This document shows positions 8,654 through 16,972 of a DNA stretch of 44,179 bases, one piece after another. The DNA comes from an uncultured Chromatiaceae bacterium (GTDB lineage: Bacteria > Pseudomonadota > Gammaproteobacteria > Enterobacterales > Alteromonadaceae): NCBI GenBank assembly GCA_946482615.1, contig CAMLSF010000009.1:1-44179 (forward strand), given 5' to 3'. Under the pieces are notes generated by a model. The model worked only from the letters and a program-made list of their open reading frames with translations, had not been told where the DNA came from and searched no databases. The translations under genes were made by a program, and so were the position numbers. The stretch's first letter is position 1. Every line of letters starts with the position of its first letter.

Positions 8654-9145
8654 ATGGTTAATTTGGTTATTATGCGGCACGGTGAAGCTGAACCGCAGTA
8701 CTTGAGCGACAGTGAACGACAGTTAACAGCAGCAGGTCAGGCCGAAGTCAGTGAAATGGCAGAGTGGCTGCATCACCACTATAGTGCATTTGACCGGATT
8801 TTCTCCAGCCCTTATCGCAGGACTCAGCAAACTGCCGCACTTTTGGTGAAAAAAGGGGTATCGACGCAAGCTGTTGAAGTCAATGCAGATCTTGTACCTG
8901 ATGGCAATGCACAGCTGGTGGTTGATTTTTTTGACATGCTGTATGCTGAAAACCCGCACGCCAGAATTTTATTGGTGTCGCATATGCCATTGGTCAGCTT
9001 TTTAGTCGAAGCTTTTACCCGTAATGGTCAGACGCCCATTTTTGACACAGCGGGTGTGGCCTGCATCGATTACCACCAACACAGGGGGATGTTATTGGAA
9101 TATGCCTGCCCCAGTATGATCAGACTGGTTAAGTCGGTGTCTTAA
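8654..9145 (+). CDS. sixA: Phosphohistidine phosphatase SixA
   Basis: A 163-residue histidine phosphatase-superfamily protein. The RHG motif near the N-terminus carries His9, the phospho-acceptor, and a second catalytic His lies in LVSHMPLV. The length is typical of SixA. In E. coli SixA removes phosphate from histidine phosphotransfer proteins such as ArcB and the nitrogen PTS component NPr. Its neighbours smrB, prmB and aroC match the enterobacterial order. The gene converges on smrB with a 17-bp overlap of the 3' ends. Confidence 0.92.
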   Translation: MVNLVIMRHGEAEPQYLSDSERQLTAAGQAEVSEMAEWLHHHYSAFDRIFSSPYRRTQQTAALLVKKGVSTQAVEVNADLVPDGNAQLVVDFFDMLYAENPHARILLVSHMPLVSFLVEAFTRNGQTPIFDTAGVACIDYHQHRGMLLEYACPSMIRLVKSVS

Positions 9146-9665
9146 GTAACACCAGCAAAGCACCATCCCGGCCCCATTCTGTTGGGGCTGTGTGAAAAGC
9201 CCGTACGTTTGGATGCTGTACTAACCAGTTTGGTACTCGTTTAGCCAGAATTCCCAGACCTTTACCATGCACCACACAAGCACAGTTAAAGTGCTGTTGT
9301 TCACAGTAGGCTAATAAGCCTGCCAGTTCGGTTTTAGCTTGTTGTTGGGTTAAACCATGCAAGTCCAGCACCACAGCAGGGCGGAATTCTCCCCGTTTTA
9401 ATTGTCTGGCTAAAGTCGGGTCATCACCGGTCTGCACAAAAGCCAGAGTTTGACTGTCGCTGAAAAAACCTTCGTACTGGTCAGAAAAGTAAAACAAATG
9501 GCTATCTGGACTGCTATTTGTTAAAGTGGCGGCCATTCTGACCTTGCCGGGCTGGCGGGCAAAAGGTATCTTGTCCTGCTGCAAGGGGCGTGCGCCTGTT
9601 ACCGAGTCACGGAACAGCTGTTTTTCTTCATCAGGAAGATCTGAAACTGGTGTTTTTTTTCGCAT
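9129..9665 (-). CDS. smrB: SmrB, endonuclease acting on collided ribosomes
   Basis: A 178-residue protein with a C-terminal Smr domain (about residues 95-175). It shows the two diagnostic motifs, DLHG at 101-104 and HGKG at 133-136. The N-terminal extension (about 1-90) fits the YfcN/SmrB group. SmrB is known to cleave mRNA between stalled and collided ribosomes so that trans-translation can rescue them. It is transcribed divergently from prmB with only 35 bp between start codons, and its tail overlaps sixA. The E. coli arrangement is the same. Confidence 0.93.
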   Translation of the reverse strand: MRKKTPVSDLPDEEKQLFRDSVTGARPLQQDKIPFARQPGKVRMAATLTNSSPDSHLFYFSDQYEGFFSDSQTLAFVQTGDDPTLARQLKRGEFRPAVVLDLHGLTQQQAKTELAGLLAYCEQQHFNCACVVHGKGLGILAKRVPNWLVQHPNVRAFHTAPTEWGRDGALLVLLKTPT

Positions 9666-9700
9666 GCCCGAAGTCTAACCAATCACTAGAGTAAAACACA

Positions 9701-10648
9701 ATGACAGAGCACCAAAGCAGCCATCTGACTGCGGAAATTATCGACGAAGCCATCCGCGAGCTGCATTCTATCCACGACTGGTTACGCTGGTCTGTCAGTC
9801 AGTTTAACAAAGCTCATATTTATTTTGGCCACGGTACTGACAATCCCTGGGATGAAGCTGCTTTATTGCTGGCCCATAGTCTGGAACTGGCCCGTATTAC
9901 AGAAAATCTGTTGCCACTTCGTATCACCAGCTCTGAAGCCAGAGTCTTTTGTGAATTGTTACTGCAACGTATTGAACAGCGTATTCCTGCTGCGTATCTG
10001 ACTCAGCAAGCCTTTTTCTGTGGTTTGAGTTTTTATGTCGATGAGCGGGTGTTAGTGCCACGTTCTCCGATAGGCGAGCTGATCAGCCGCAGCTTTGAGC
10101 CCTGGTTTAAAGATCATGAGCCGGCACGGATTTTAGATTTATGCACAGGCTCAGGTTGTATTGCGATAGCCTGTGCCAAACAGTTCCCCAATGCTGAAGT
10201 CGATGCGCTGGATATCAGCGAAGACGCGCTGGATGTAGCGATATTTAATATCGAACAACACGAGCTGGAGCATCAGGTGTTCCCTATGTTGTCCGATGGT
10301 TATGATGCCATTGCCGGTCAGACCTACGATTTGATTGTCACCAATCCACCTTATGTGGACGCCGAAGATATGGCCGACCTGCCGGATGAATACCATCACG
10401 AGCCGGAGCTTGGTTTGGCTTCAGGCCATGATGGTTTAGAGCTGACCCGCCGTATCCTGGCGCAGGCTGCAGAGCATTTAAACGACGGCGGCTGGCTGAT
10501 TTGTGAAGTAGGCAACAGCATGGTCGCGCTGCAACAGCTGTATCCGGATTTACCATTACAATGGCTGGAATTCGAACGGGGTGGTTTAGGTGTATTTGCC
10601 ATCAGTAAAGCGGATTTGGTGAAACATCAGCATAGCCTGGAAGCATAG
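9701..10648 (+). CDS. prmB: PrmB, 50S ribosomal protein uL3 N5-glutamine methyltransferase
   Basis: A 315-residue SAM-dependent methyltransferase. The N-terminal helical domain (about 1-100) is followed by a Rossmann methyltransferase fold, with the SAM-binding DLCTGSG at 146-152 and the glutamine-methylating NPPY at 215-218. The longer N-terminus and the position next to smrB and aroC separate it from PrmC. It methylates a glutamine of ribosomal protein L3. The upstream ribosome binding site is weak. With only 35 bp to the divergent smrB, its promoter probably overlaps the smrB start. aroC follows after 49 bp and may be co-transcribed. Confidence 0.94.
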   Translation: MTEHQSSHLTAEIIDEAIRELHSIHDWLRWSVSQFNKAHIYFGHGTDNPWDEAALLLAHSLELARITENLLPLRITSSEARVFCELLLQRIEQRIPAAYLTQQAFFCGLSFYVDERVLVPRSPIGELISRSFEPWFKDHEPARILDLCTGSGCIAIACAKQFPNAEVDALDISEDALDVAIFNIEQHELEHQVFPMLSDGYDAIAGQTYDLIVTNPPYVDAEDMADLPDEYHHEPELGLASGHDGLELTRRILAQAAEHLNDGGWLICEVGNSMVALQQLYPDLPLQWLEFERGGLGVFAISKADLVKHQHSLEA

Positions 10649-10697
10649 ATTAAAGGCTTAATTCGTTAGAACAGAGAACAAGATTCAGGAGCAAAAG

Positions 10698-11795
10698 ATG
10701 TCGGGGAATTCTATAGGCCAACTGTTTAAAGTGACCACCTTTGGTGAAAGCCATGGTCCGGCCATTGGTGGCATAGTGGATGGTTTGCCGCCCGGCTTAA
10801 TGCTCGATCTGGAGCAAATTCAGCACGAATTAGACAGACGTAAACCCGGCACTTCCCGCTACACCACAGCGCGGCGGGAAGATGACATAGTCAAAATTTT
10901 ATCCGGTGTGTTTGAAGGTGTCAGCACAGGCACCTCTATTGGTTTGCTGATTGAAAATACCGATCAGCGCTCACAGGACTATTCCGCTATTAAAGACTTG
11001 TTCCGCCCTGGCCATGCCGATTACACCTACTGGCATAAATTTGGTATTCGTGATTACCGGGGCGGGGGTCGTTCTTCTGCCCGTGAAACCGCAGTTCGTG
11101 TGGCTGCTGGTGCTATTGCCAAGCAGTATTTAAAAGCTAAGTTTGGTATCGAAATTCGTGGTTATCTGGCGCAGCTTGGCCCAATCAAAGCGCAAAAGCT
11201 GGATTGGAATCAGGTCGAAAAAAATGACTTTTTCTGCCCTGATGTCGAGGTGCTGGAGCAGTTAGATGAGTATATGCGTCAGTTGAAAAAAGACGGTGAC
11301 TCAGTCGGGGCCCGTATTAATGTGGTGGCCTCTGGTGTGCCTGTCGGCTGGGGCGAGCCTGTGTTTGACCGGATTGATGCTGATATAGCCCACGCTATGA
11401 TGAGTATCAATGCGGTGAAAGCTGTTGAAATTGGTGATGGTTTTGCAGTGGTTGAACAACGGGGTTCTACCCATCGTGATGAGCTGAGCTTAACCGGCTT
11501 TAGCGCCAACCATGCAGGTGGCACTTTAGGCGGCATTACCTCTGGTCAGGACATCAACGTCAGTATTGCGTTAAAACCTACCTCCAGTATCAGCATTCCG
11601 GGTAAAACCATTACCACCAGCGGTGAAGAAACGGAGATGATCACCAAAGGCCGTCACGACCCTTGTGTGGGGATCCGGGCTGTGCCTATTGCCGAGGCGA
11701 TGCTGGCGATAGTACTGATGGATCATTTCCTGCGTCACAGAGCACAAAATGCTGATGTGATGGTGACAACGCCAGATATAGCAAGGCAGCCTTAA
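10698..11795 (+). CDS. aroC: Chorismate synthase
   Basis: Chorismate synthase makes chorismate from 5-enolpyruvylshikimate-3-phosphate using reduced FMN, the last common step to aromatic amino acids, folate and quinones. The 365-residue product carries the family signatures: the N-terminal FGESHG with its catalytic His, [10 protein letters not shown], the HAGGTLGGI loop and [12 protein letters not shown] near the C-terminus. AGGAGC lies about six bases before the ATG. The gene ends at a terminator (11814-11845). Position after prmB matches E. coli. Confidence 0.97.
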   Translation: MSGNSIGQLFKVTTFGESHGPAIGGIVDGLPPGLMLDLEQIQHELDRRKPGTSRYTTARREDDIVKILSGVFEGVSTGTSIGLLIENTDQRSQDYSAIKDLFRPGHADYTYWHKFGIRDYRGGGRSSARETAVRVAAGAIAKQYLKAKFGIEIRGYLAQLGPIKAQKLDWNQVEKNDFFCPDVEVLEQLDEYMRQLKKDGDSVGARINVVASGVPVGWGEPVFDRIDADIAHAMMSINAVKAVEIGDGFAVVEQRGSTHRDELSLTGFSANHAGGTLGGITSGQDINVSIALKPTSSISIPGKTITTSGEETEMITKGRHDPCVGIRAVPIAEAMLAIVLMDHFLRHRAQNADVMVTTPDIARQP

Positions 11796-11813
11796 CACTT
11801 TGAGGTAGAATAC

Positions 11814-11845
11814 AAACGTCGCTTTATGCGGCGTTTTTGTTTTTC
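11814..11845 (+). terminator. Intrinsic terminator after aroC
   Basis: AAACGTCGC (11814-11822) pairs with GCGGCGTTT (11828-11836), including one G-T pair, around a TTTAT loop. A T-rich tract follows to 11845. Confidence 0.8.
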
Positions 11846-11889
11846 TTAGCGGCGTAAATCCGCCGTAAATTTTTTGTAGTGGAAATCTA

Positions 11890-13050
11890 ATGAAACTTGC
11901 CACCACCCCAGCCCTGGGACTTGCGTATTTTGCCTATTTTGCTGTGTTGGGTATTTTTGTGCCTTACCTGCCGATGTTTCTTGATGGCCGTGGTTTTAAT
12001 TCTCACGACATAGGTTTGTTACTGGCGATAGTCACCACCAGCCGTATTATTGGCCCGAGCTTGTGGGCTATGGTGGTGGAACGTAAAGGTGACCCTATCA
12101 GTGTGATGCGTTTTGGCGCTGTGCTGGCGTCCATTGGCTGGTTGTCCAGTTATGTTGATTTTGGTTATTGGCCCCTGGTGTTGGGGCTGGGGTTATTCAG
12201 CTTATTCTGGACTGCCATTTTGCCGCAGCTGGAAGTCAGCGCTTTTCATTATCTGAATAACGACAGCACAGTCTATGGCCGGGTCCGCAGTTTTGGCAGT
12301 GTAGGCTACATACTGGTGGTGATGCTGGGCGGACTCTTACTGCAACATTTTGGCCCGGAGTTTTTGCCCTGGGGGGCTACGGTGTTTTTAGCCTTACTGC
12401 TTGGGACTTTGTTTTTATTGCCGTCTTTTACGATGAAAAACACTGCAGGGCAGGAATCCATCCGCTTCCGGACTTTGTTTAAACAGCCGGTGTTTTTACG
12501 TTTTATGGCCGCCACTTTTTTAATGCAAATCAGTTTTGCGCCTTTTTATGGTTTCTTTATTTTGTATTGCCGCGATTTAGGCTATAGCGGCGTGACCTCC
12601 GGCATGATGATAGCTTTGGCTGTGCTGGCAGAAATTATTGCGTTTTTTTACGCAGGAAAAGTGTTGAACCGCTTTAGCTACCGTGTGCTGCTGACCTTTT
12701 GTTATGGCATCACTATAGTGCGCTGGCTGATAGTGGCTTATCTGGCACAGCATTGGTACTGGCTGGCTTTTAGTATGTTATTCCATGCCGCCAGTTTTGC
12801 TTTGGCGCACAGCTGCGCCATGCAGTTTATTCAGAGTTTTTTTGTACCGGCACAGCGCAGCCGGGGTCAGGCTTTGTATGCAGGTATAGTGTATGGCGGT
12901 GGTGGTGCAATAGGGGCTTATTGTGCCGGAGTTTTATGGGCGGACGGACCAGGTTCAACCTTAACTTTTGTCAGTGCGGCTGTAGCGGCTTTGGGCGCTA
13001 CATTGATGGCATTTTCATTGCCTAAAACTCTGGGCCAACAACAGCTATAG
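11890..13050 (+). CDS. MFS transporter of the HcaT-like (MFS_1_like) group
   Basis: A 386-residue, strongly hydrophobic protein with about 12 predicted membrane helices. Its N-terminus (GLAYFAYFAVLGIFVPYLP) and the VRSFGSVGYI segment are characteristic of the 3-phenylpropionate-permease-like group of the major facilitator superfamily. The substrate cannot be told from sequence. It follows aroC but is separated from it by a terminator, so it is probably transcribed separately. Related gammaproteobacteria also carry such a permease downstream of aroC. Confidence 0.85.
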   Translation: MKLATTPALGLAYFAYFAVLGIFVPYLPMFLDGRGFNSHDIGLLLAIVTTSRIIGPSLWAMVVERKGDPISVMRFGAVLASIGWLSSYVDFGYWPLVLGLGLFSLFWTAILPQLEVSAFHYLNNDSTVYGRVRSFGSVGYILVVMLGGLLLQHFGPEFLPWGATVFLALLLGTLFLLPSFTMKNTAGQESIRFRTLFKQPVFLRFMAATFLMQISFAPFYGFFILYCRDLGYSGVTSGMMIALAVLAEIIAFFYAGKVLNRFSYRVLLTFCYGITIVRWLIVAYLAQHWYWLAFSMLFHAASFALAHSCAMQFIQSFFVPAQRSRGQALYAGIVYGGGGAIGAYCAGVLWADGPGSTLTFVSAAVAALGATLMAFSLPKTLGQQQL

Positions 13051-13069
13051 CCTTTCCTCCAGTTCAGGC

Positions 13070-13098
13070 TGGGCATCAGTGCGGTAAAAGGCTACAAT
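13070..13098 (+). promoter_or_regulatory. Candidate promoter of the AcoX-like kinase gene
   Basis: A good -10 (TACAAT, 13093-13098) lies 17 bp after a poor -35 (TGGGCA, 13070-13075). The -10 overlaps the first possible ATG of the downstream frame (13097), which argues that translation starts later, at GTG 13130. Confidence 0.4.
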
Positions 13099-13129
13099 GC
13101 GGCGTTTTTTTCAGGCGGTAGAGGGTAGT

Positions 13130-14254
13130 GTGGCCAGTCTGTTTCGTTTGGGTTTAATTATCAATCCTGTCGCAGGAGTAGGCGGTGCCGTTGCGCTTAA
13201 AGGCAGTGACGGTGTAGTGGAACAAGCGCTGGCATTAGGGGCTGTACCTCAGGCGCAAAATAAAACCGCTTTGGCTTTAGAGCCGCTGTTAGCTTTAAAA
13301 GATCAGCTTCAGATCCTGACAGTTGCCGGTGCTATGGGGGCGGATTTATTGGCCTCTTTAGGTTTTCACTTTCAGATCTGTTATACACCCCAATCCAGTC
13401 AGACTACTGCAGAAGATACAGAACAGGCCGCTGCAGCTATAGCTGAGCAAGGTGTGGATTTATTGTTGTTTGCCGGTGGTGATGGCACAGCCCGTAATAT
13501 CTGCGCTGCGGTCGGTGAACGTTCAACAGTGCTTGGTGTGCCGGCCGGTTGTAAAATCCATTCCGGTGTGTATGCCATCAGCCCATCGGCTGCGGGTAAA
13601 GTGATTGCTCAGCTGGTCAAAGGTGAGCTCGTCACTTTAACTGAAGCTGCCGTGATGGACATTGATGAAACCGCCTTTCGCCAGGGCATAGTGCGGGCCA
13701 AACGTTTTGGTGAAATGCGTATTCCTGCTGAGCTTCGATATATCCAAAGCGTAAAAAATGGCGGTAAAGAATCTGAAGAGCTGGTGCTGGATGATTTGGC
13801 AGCCTACATAGCCAGTACCATGGAAGACGATGTGCGTTACGTGATGGGCTCAGGCTCCACTGTCGCTGCCGTGATGAAAGAACTCGGTCTGCCTAATACC
13901 TTGTTAGGTGTGGACGTGGTTGAAAATGGTGAGCTGATCGCGTCCGATGTCACAGCCGCTGAATTGTTGACCCTGGTGCAGGATTATCCAAGCAAACTGG
14001 TGATCACCTTAATAGGAGGCCAGGGTCATGTGTTTGGTCGCGGTAATCAGCAGTTAAGTCCTGCTGTGATCCGTGCTGTGGGCCGCAGCAATATTTGTTT
14101 AGTGGCCACTAAAACTAAACTACAGCAGCTGGCAGGCCGGCCTTTATTAGCCGATACAGGTGATGCCAGCCTTGACCAGCAATTGCAGGGCCTGATCCCT
14201 GTGCTGGTAGGTTACAATGATTATGTGATGTACAGACTAGGTCTGGAGGAGTAA
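13130..14254 (+). CDS. ATP-NAD kinase/AcoX-family protein
   Basis: A kinase of the ATP-NAD/AcoX type (COG3199-like). The N-terminal segment RLGLIINPVAGVGG is diagnostic, and the nucleotide-binding GGDGT motif is at about residues 116-120. It could phosphorylate NAD or a related dinucleotide, but AcoX-group substrates are largely unproven. The frame is open from ATG 13097. I chose GTG 13130 because GAGGG (13121-13125) precedes it, the family N-terminus begins there, and a likely -10 box covers the earlier ATG. yfcL begins two bases after the stop, so the two are co-translated. The ATG start would add 11 residues. Confidence 0.83.
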   Translation: MASLFRLGLIINPVAGVGGAVALKGSDGVVEQALALGAVPQAQNKTALALEPLLALKDQLQILTVAGAMGADLLASLGFHFQICYTPQSSQTTAEDTEQAAAAIAEQGVDLLLFAGGDGTARNICAAVGERSTVLGVPAGCKIHSGVYAISPSAAGKVIAQLVKGELVTLTEAAVMDIDETAFRQGIVRAKRFGEMRIPAELRYIQSVKNGGKESEELVLDDLAAYIASTMEDDVRYVMGSGSTVAAVMKELGLPNTLLGVDVVENGELIASDVTAAELLTLVQDYPSKLVITLIGGQGHVFGRGNQQLSPAVIRAVGRSNICLVATKTKLQQLAGRPLLADTGDASLDQQLQGLIPVLVGYNDYVMYRLGLEE

Positions 14255-14256
14255 AA

Positions 14257-14535
14257 ATGCAGGATATTCAGGCCTATATTCAGCAGGTTGCCCGGTTTTT
14301 AGATGAGATGGTGCAACATGCCAGTGATGATGAATTATTTGCCGGTGGTTATTTACGTGGCCATTTTGATTTAGCTGTGGGCCGTTTAGAATTAACGGAG
14401 CAACCATTTGAGCGGGCTGAACTGACAGGTTCAGTGCAGCAAAGTCTGGAGTCAGCTATTGCTGGTGGTGAACTGACTGAACAGGACCAGCATTTAGTGC
14501 TGGGCTTATGGCAGCAGCTGCAACAACTTTCGTGA
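14257..14535 (+). CDS. yfcL: YfcL family protein
   Basis: A 92-residue acidic, helical protein that matches the YfcL family, including DELFAGGYLRGHFDLA in the first half. The function is unknown. The family sits near aroC in E. coli, which agrees with this locus. GGAGG lies six bases before the ATG, inside the end of the upstream kinase gene, so the two form an operon. A perfect 7-bp hairpin (ATCTGAT at 14535-14541 with ATCAGAT at 14547-14553) covers its 3' end but lacks a T tract. Confidence 0.85.
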   Translation: MQDIQAYIQQVARFLDEMVQHASDDELFAGGYLRGHFDLAVGRLELTEQPFERAELTGSVQQSLESAIAGGELTEQDQHLVLGLWQQLQQLS

Positions 14536-14622
14536 TCTGATCTAGCATCAGATTAAAACTGAAGCCGAATTTGATTTGCGCTTCTACCACGCGCTTAAAG
14601 CGCCAAACTACAAGTGAACTTT

Positions 14623-15243
14623 ATGTCTACTAAATTTACCAGCTTAGAGCAACACGCCAGTTATGGCATAGGTCTGCAAATGGGTCAGCAACTGGCTGAT
14701 AACCCGTTTGACGGTTTGGATATTCTGGCAGTAGCCGCTGGTTTAGCAGCAGCTTTTCAGGGTGACGAGCCAGAAGTATCAGAACAACAAATTGGTGCTG
14801 CGTTCCAGGTGATCAGCCAACGTATGCAGCAACAACAGGAAGAACAAGCCAAAGCTTTAGCTGGCGCTGGTGAAGCTTACCTGGCCGAAAACGCGAAAAA
14901 ACCAGGCGTTACAGTAACTGCCTCTGGTTTACAGTATGAAGTATTAGTGCAGGGTGAAGGCGAGAAGCCAACCAAAGCTTCTACAGTGCGCACGCACTAC
15001 CACGGCACTTTGATTGACGGTACTGTGTTTGACAGCTCCTATGACCGTGGTCAGCCAGCTGAATTCCCTGTCTCTGGCGTGATTGCCGGCTGGACTGAAG
15101 CGTTGCAACTGATGCCAGTGGGCACCAAGTTACGTTTAACTATCCCACACAACCTGGCTTATGGTGAGCGTGGCGCTGGTGGCAAAATTGCCCCATTCAG
15201 CACTTTAGTGTTTGACGTAGAGCTGTTAGCTATAGTTGGCTAA
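14623..15243 (+). CDS. fklB: FKBP-type peptidyl-prolyl cis-trans isomerase FklB
   Basis: A 206-residue FKBP22-like isomerase that speeds proline isomerisation during folding. The N-terminal helical dimerisation domain (about 1-85, starting near HASYGIGLQMGQQL) precedes a C-terminal FKBP domain. That domain contains VHY-like RTHYHG, DGTVFDSS, FPVSGVIAGW, LMPVG and AYGERGAGG. No signal peptide is present, so it is cytosolic, like E. coli FklB. I took ATG 14623 rather than the in-frame GTG 14614 because it gives the family N-terminus. Neither has a clear ribosome binding site. The leader contains a GCGCTT/AAGCGC inverted repeat at 14591-14603. Confidence 0.92.
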   Translation: MSTKFTSLEQHASYGIGLQMGQQLADNPFDGLDILAVAAGLAAAFQGDEPEVSEQQIGAAFQVISQRMQQQQEEQAKALAGAGEAYLAENAKKPGVTVTASGLQYEVLVQGEGEKPTKASTVRTHYHGTLIDGTVFDSSYDRGQPAEFPVSGVIAGWTEALQLMPVGTKLRLTIPHNLAYGERGAGGKIAPFSTLVFDVELLAIVG

Positions 15244-15260
15244 TTAATTGTTTTACAAAT

Positions 15261-15288
15261 AAAAAAGGAGCCAGCAGGCTCCTTTTTT
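15261..15288. terminator. Bidirectional terminator between fklB and dsbB
   Basis: A perfect 12-bp stem (15261-15272 with 15277-15288) has an AGCA loop. The GGAGCC core is flanked by six A and six T, so it can terminate both converging genes. Confidence 0.92.
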
Positions 15289-15334
15289 ATTTAGCAACTG
15301 TCAGCAACATGTTGCGACGATTTTGATCCGATAC

Positions 15335-15868
15335 TTAATCGTATGGGTTGTATTTTTGCTTCTTGAACTGGCTGAGTATCAACAACAGTGCCAGCAGGCT
15401 ATAGACCACAAAAATAACCCGGGTCCAGACGGGCATCGACAGATCCATAAAACGCCAGGCTATATCACCACACATACCGGTAGGATTAAAGATTTCCGGA
15501 AACCATTTATCTAACGGCAAACCCAGCGGAAACTCAGGAAACAAACTGCAGCTGTATAAACCACCAGACTGCACCAGCTCTTCCACGCCAACGTGTTCAT
15601 GAGTGATCATCAGACCCCAGACCGAAGTTGCGCTAAAAGCCAATAAAGCTATCCAGCGTACTAAAGCATTAGCAGGGGCTATCAGCGCAATCAGGGCTGC
15701 TAAAATCACACCTGTTAATGCCGCTCTGGCGTACACACACAACATGCAGGGCTGTAAATTCATCTGATACTGAAAGTACAACGCCAGACCTAACAACACC
15801 GTGGCTGACAGCGCTAACACAAGCCATGCCGATCGTTGTTTTGACCATTTTGCCAGACTGGATAACAT
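15335..15868 (-). CDS. dsbB: Disulfide bond formation protein DsbB
   Basis: A 177-residue inner-membrane quinone reductase that re-oxidises DsbA. Four membrane helices and two periplasmic loops are visible. Cys41 and Cys44 (PCMLC) form the first redox pair. Cys107 and Cys133 form the second and match E. coli Cys104 and Cys130. AAGGGA lies five bases before the ATG on the minus strand. It is divergent from fadR. In E. coli dsbB and fadR flank nhaB, which is missing here. Confidence 0.95.
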   Translation of the reverse strand: MLSSLAKWSKQRSAWLVLALSATVLLGLALYFQYQMNLQPCMLCVYARAALTGVILAALIALIAPANALVRWIALLAFSATSVWGLMITHEHVGVEELVQSGGLYSCSLFPEFPLGLPLDKWFPEIFNPTGMCGDIAWRFMDLSMPVWTRVIFVVYSLLALLLILSQFKKQKYNPYD

Positions 15869-15975
15869 TCGGATCCCTTTGTTTGATAAAACAAAACTGT
15901 AAGTCGGTCAATCTAAGGTAAAAACAGTGGAAAGACAACCCACAGTACGCTGAACAGCTATTTTTAATCCATAGC

Positions 15976-16003
15976 TTGTTAACTGCTTTGTCTCTGGTAC
16001 AAT
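15976..16003 (+). promoter_or_regulatory. Probable fadR promoter
   Basis: TTGTTA (15976-15981) and TACAAT (15998-16003) are spaced by 16 bp, about 48 bp before the fadR start. Confidence 0.5.
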
Positions 16004-16050
16004 CAGTGCCATTTATCTGACATTATAATAATGACAACGGGCCCCTCCGC

Positions 16051-16770
16051 ATGACTATGAATTTGATTAAAGCGCAAAGCCCAGCTGGTTTTGCTGAAGA
16101 ATATATTGTTGAATCTATCTGGAATGGCAAATTTGCTCCAGGTTCCATTCTGCCGGCTGAGCGTGAACTGTCAGAGCTGATAGGGGTGACCCGCACCACT
16201 TTACGTGAAGTATTACAACGTTTAGCGCGGGACGGCTGGCTGACTATTCAGCACGGCAAACCGACCAAAGTAAATAACTTCTGGGAAACCTCAGGGTTAA
16301 ATATTCTGGAAACGCTGGCGCGTTTAGATGAAGAACGTATGCCTGAGCTGGTGGACGAGTTGCTGTCAGCCCGCACCAACATCAGTGCCATTTATATTCG
16401 TGGTGCCATTAAAACTCATAAAGAGCAGGTGATTGCCTCTTTTGCCGGTGCTGAAGATTTAGCGGATACGGCTGAAGCTTTTGCGGCTTTTGACTACAAC
16501 CTGAACCATGAAATGGCGCTGCATTCGTCCAACCGTATTTATGTGCTGATTTTAAATGGCTTCCGTGGTTTATATAACAAAATTGCCCGTTTCTACTTCT
16601 CATCACCTGAAGCCCGTGAACTGGCCCGTCAGTATTACAATCAGCTGAAGCAATACGCAGAAGCCGGTAAACATGACGAAGTGGTGTTCGCAGTGCGTAA
16701 GTACGGTAAAGAAAGTGGCAAGATTTGGGCTGGTTTACGCTCACAAATTCCTAAAGATTTAATCGAATAA
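16051..16770 (+). CDS. fadR: Fatty acid metabolism regulator FadR
   Basis: A 239-residue GntR-family regulator that binds long-chain acyl-CoA, represses beta-oxidation genes and activates fabA/fabB. The first 75 residues form the winged helix-turn-helix and follow E. coli FadR almost exactly: [20 protein letters not shown], then [15 protein letters not shown]. The helical acyl-CoA-binding domain follows to the end. The first ATG (16051) has no clear Shine-Dalgarno sequence, and ATG 16057 is the alternative. A clear terminator follows. The truncated FadJ-like gene at the window edge would be a natural target. Confidence 0.96.
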   Translation: MTMNLIKAQSPAGFAEEYIVESIWNGKFAPGSILPAERELSELIGVTRTTLREVLQRLARDGWLTIQHGKPTKVNNFWETSGLNILETLARLDEERMPELVDELLSARTNISAIYIRGAIKTHKEQVIASFAGAEDLADTAEAFAAFDYNLNHEMALHSSNRIYVLILNGFRGLYNKIARFYFSSPEARELARQYYNQLKQYAEAGKHDEVVFAVRKYGKESGKIWAGLRSQIPKDLIE

Positions 16771-16774
16771 TCTG

Positions 16775-16797
16775 AAACCGCCGCAAGGCGGTTTTTT
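16775..16797 (+). terminator. Intrinsic terminator after fadR
   Basis: AAACCGCC (16775-16782) pairs with GGCGGTTT (16787-16794) around a GCAA tetraloop and is followed by T residues. Confidence 0.9.
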
Positions 16798-16926
16798 ATT
16801 GGCTGATGTAATGTTCGCCAGCGACCCACTGCTAAAGCTGCGCCAAATGGGCAAGACGATTTGTATCTTTATTCAATAAGATCTGCTTAACGTCAGTAGC
16901 CTTGTCACAGCGGTCAGGGCTGGTTA

Positions 16927-16962
16927 TTATATTGCTATATATAATATAACCTTTAGTTATAT
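16927..16962 (+). promoter_or_regulatory. Overlapping A/T-rich inverted repeats, candidate operator of the desulfurase fusion
   Basis: Two interlocking palindromes lie just before the start at 16973. One is TTATATT (16927-16933) with AATATAA (16943-16949), spacer 9. The other is ATATAAC (16944-16950) with GTTATAT (16956-16962), spacer 5. A consensus -10 (TATAAT, 16940-16945) lies inside them, and no good -35 is visible. This is the layout expected for a regulated promoter. The regulator is unknown. Confidence 0.45.
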
Positions 16963-16972
16963 GGTGTGACTG

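Noticed and set aside
16800..16926. Possible RNA gene in the gap between fadR and the desulfurase fusion
   Set aside because: No tRNA-like clover-leaf, terminator or promoter pair was seen. A 90-residue antisense frame here runs into the fusion gene and has no features.
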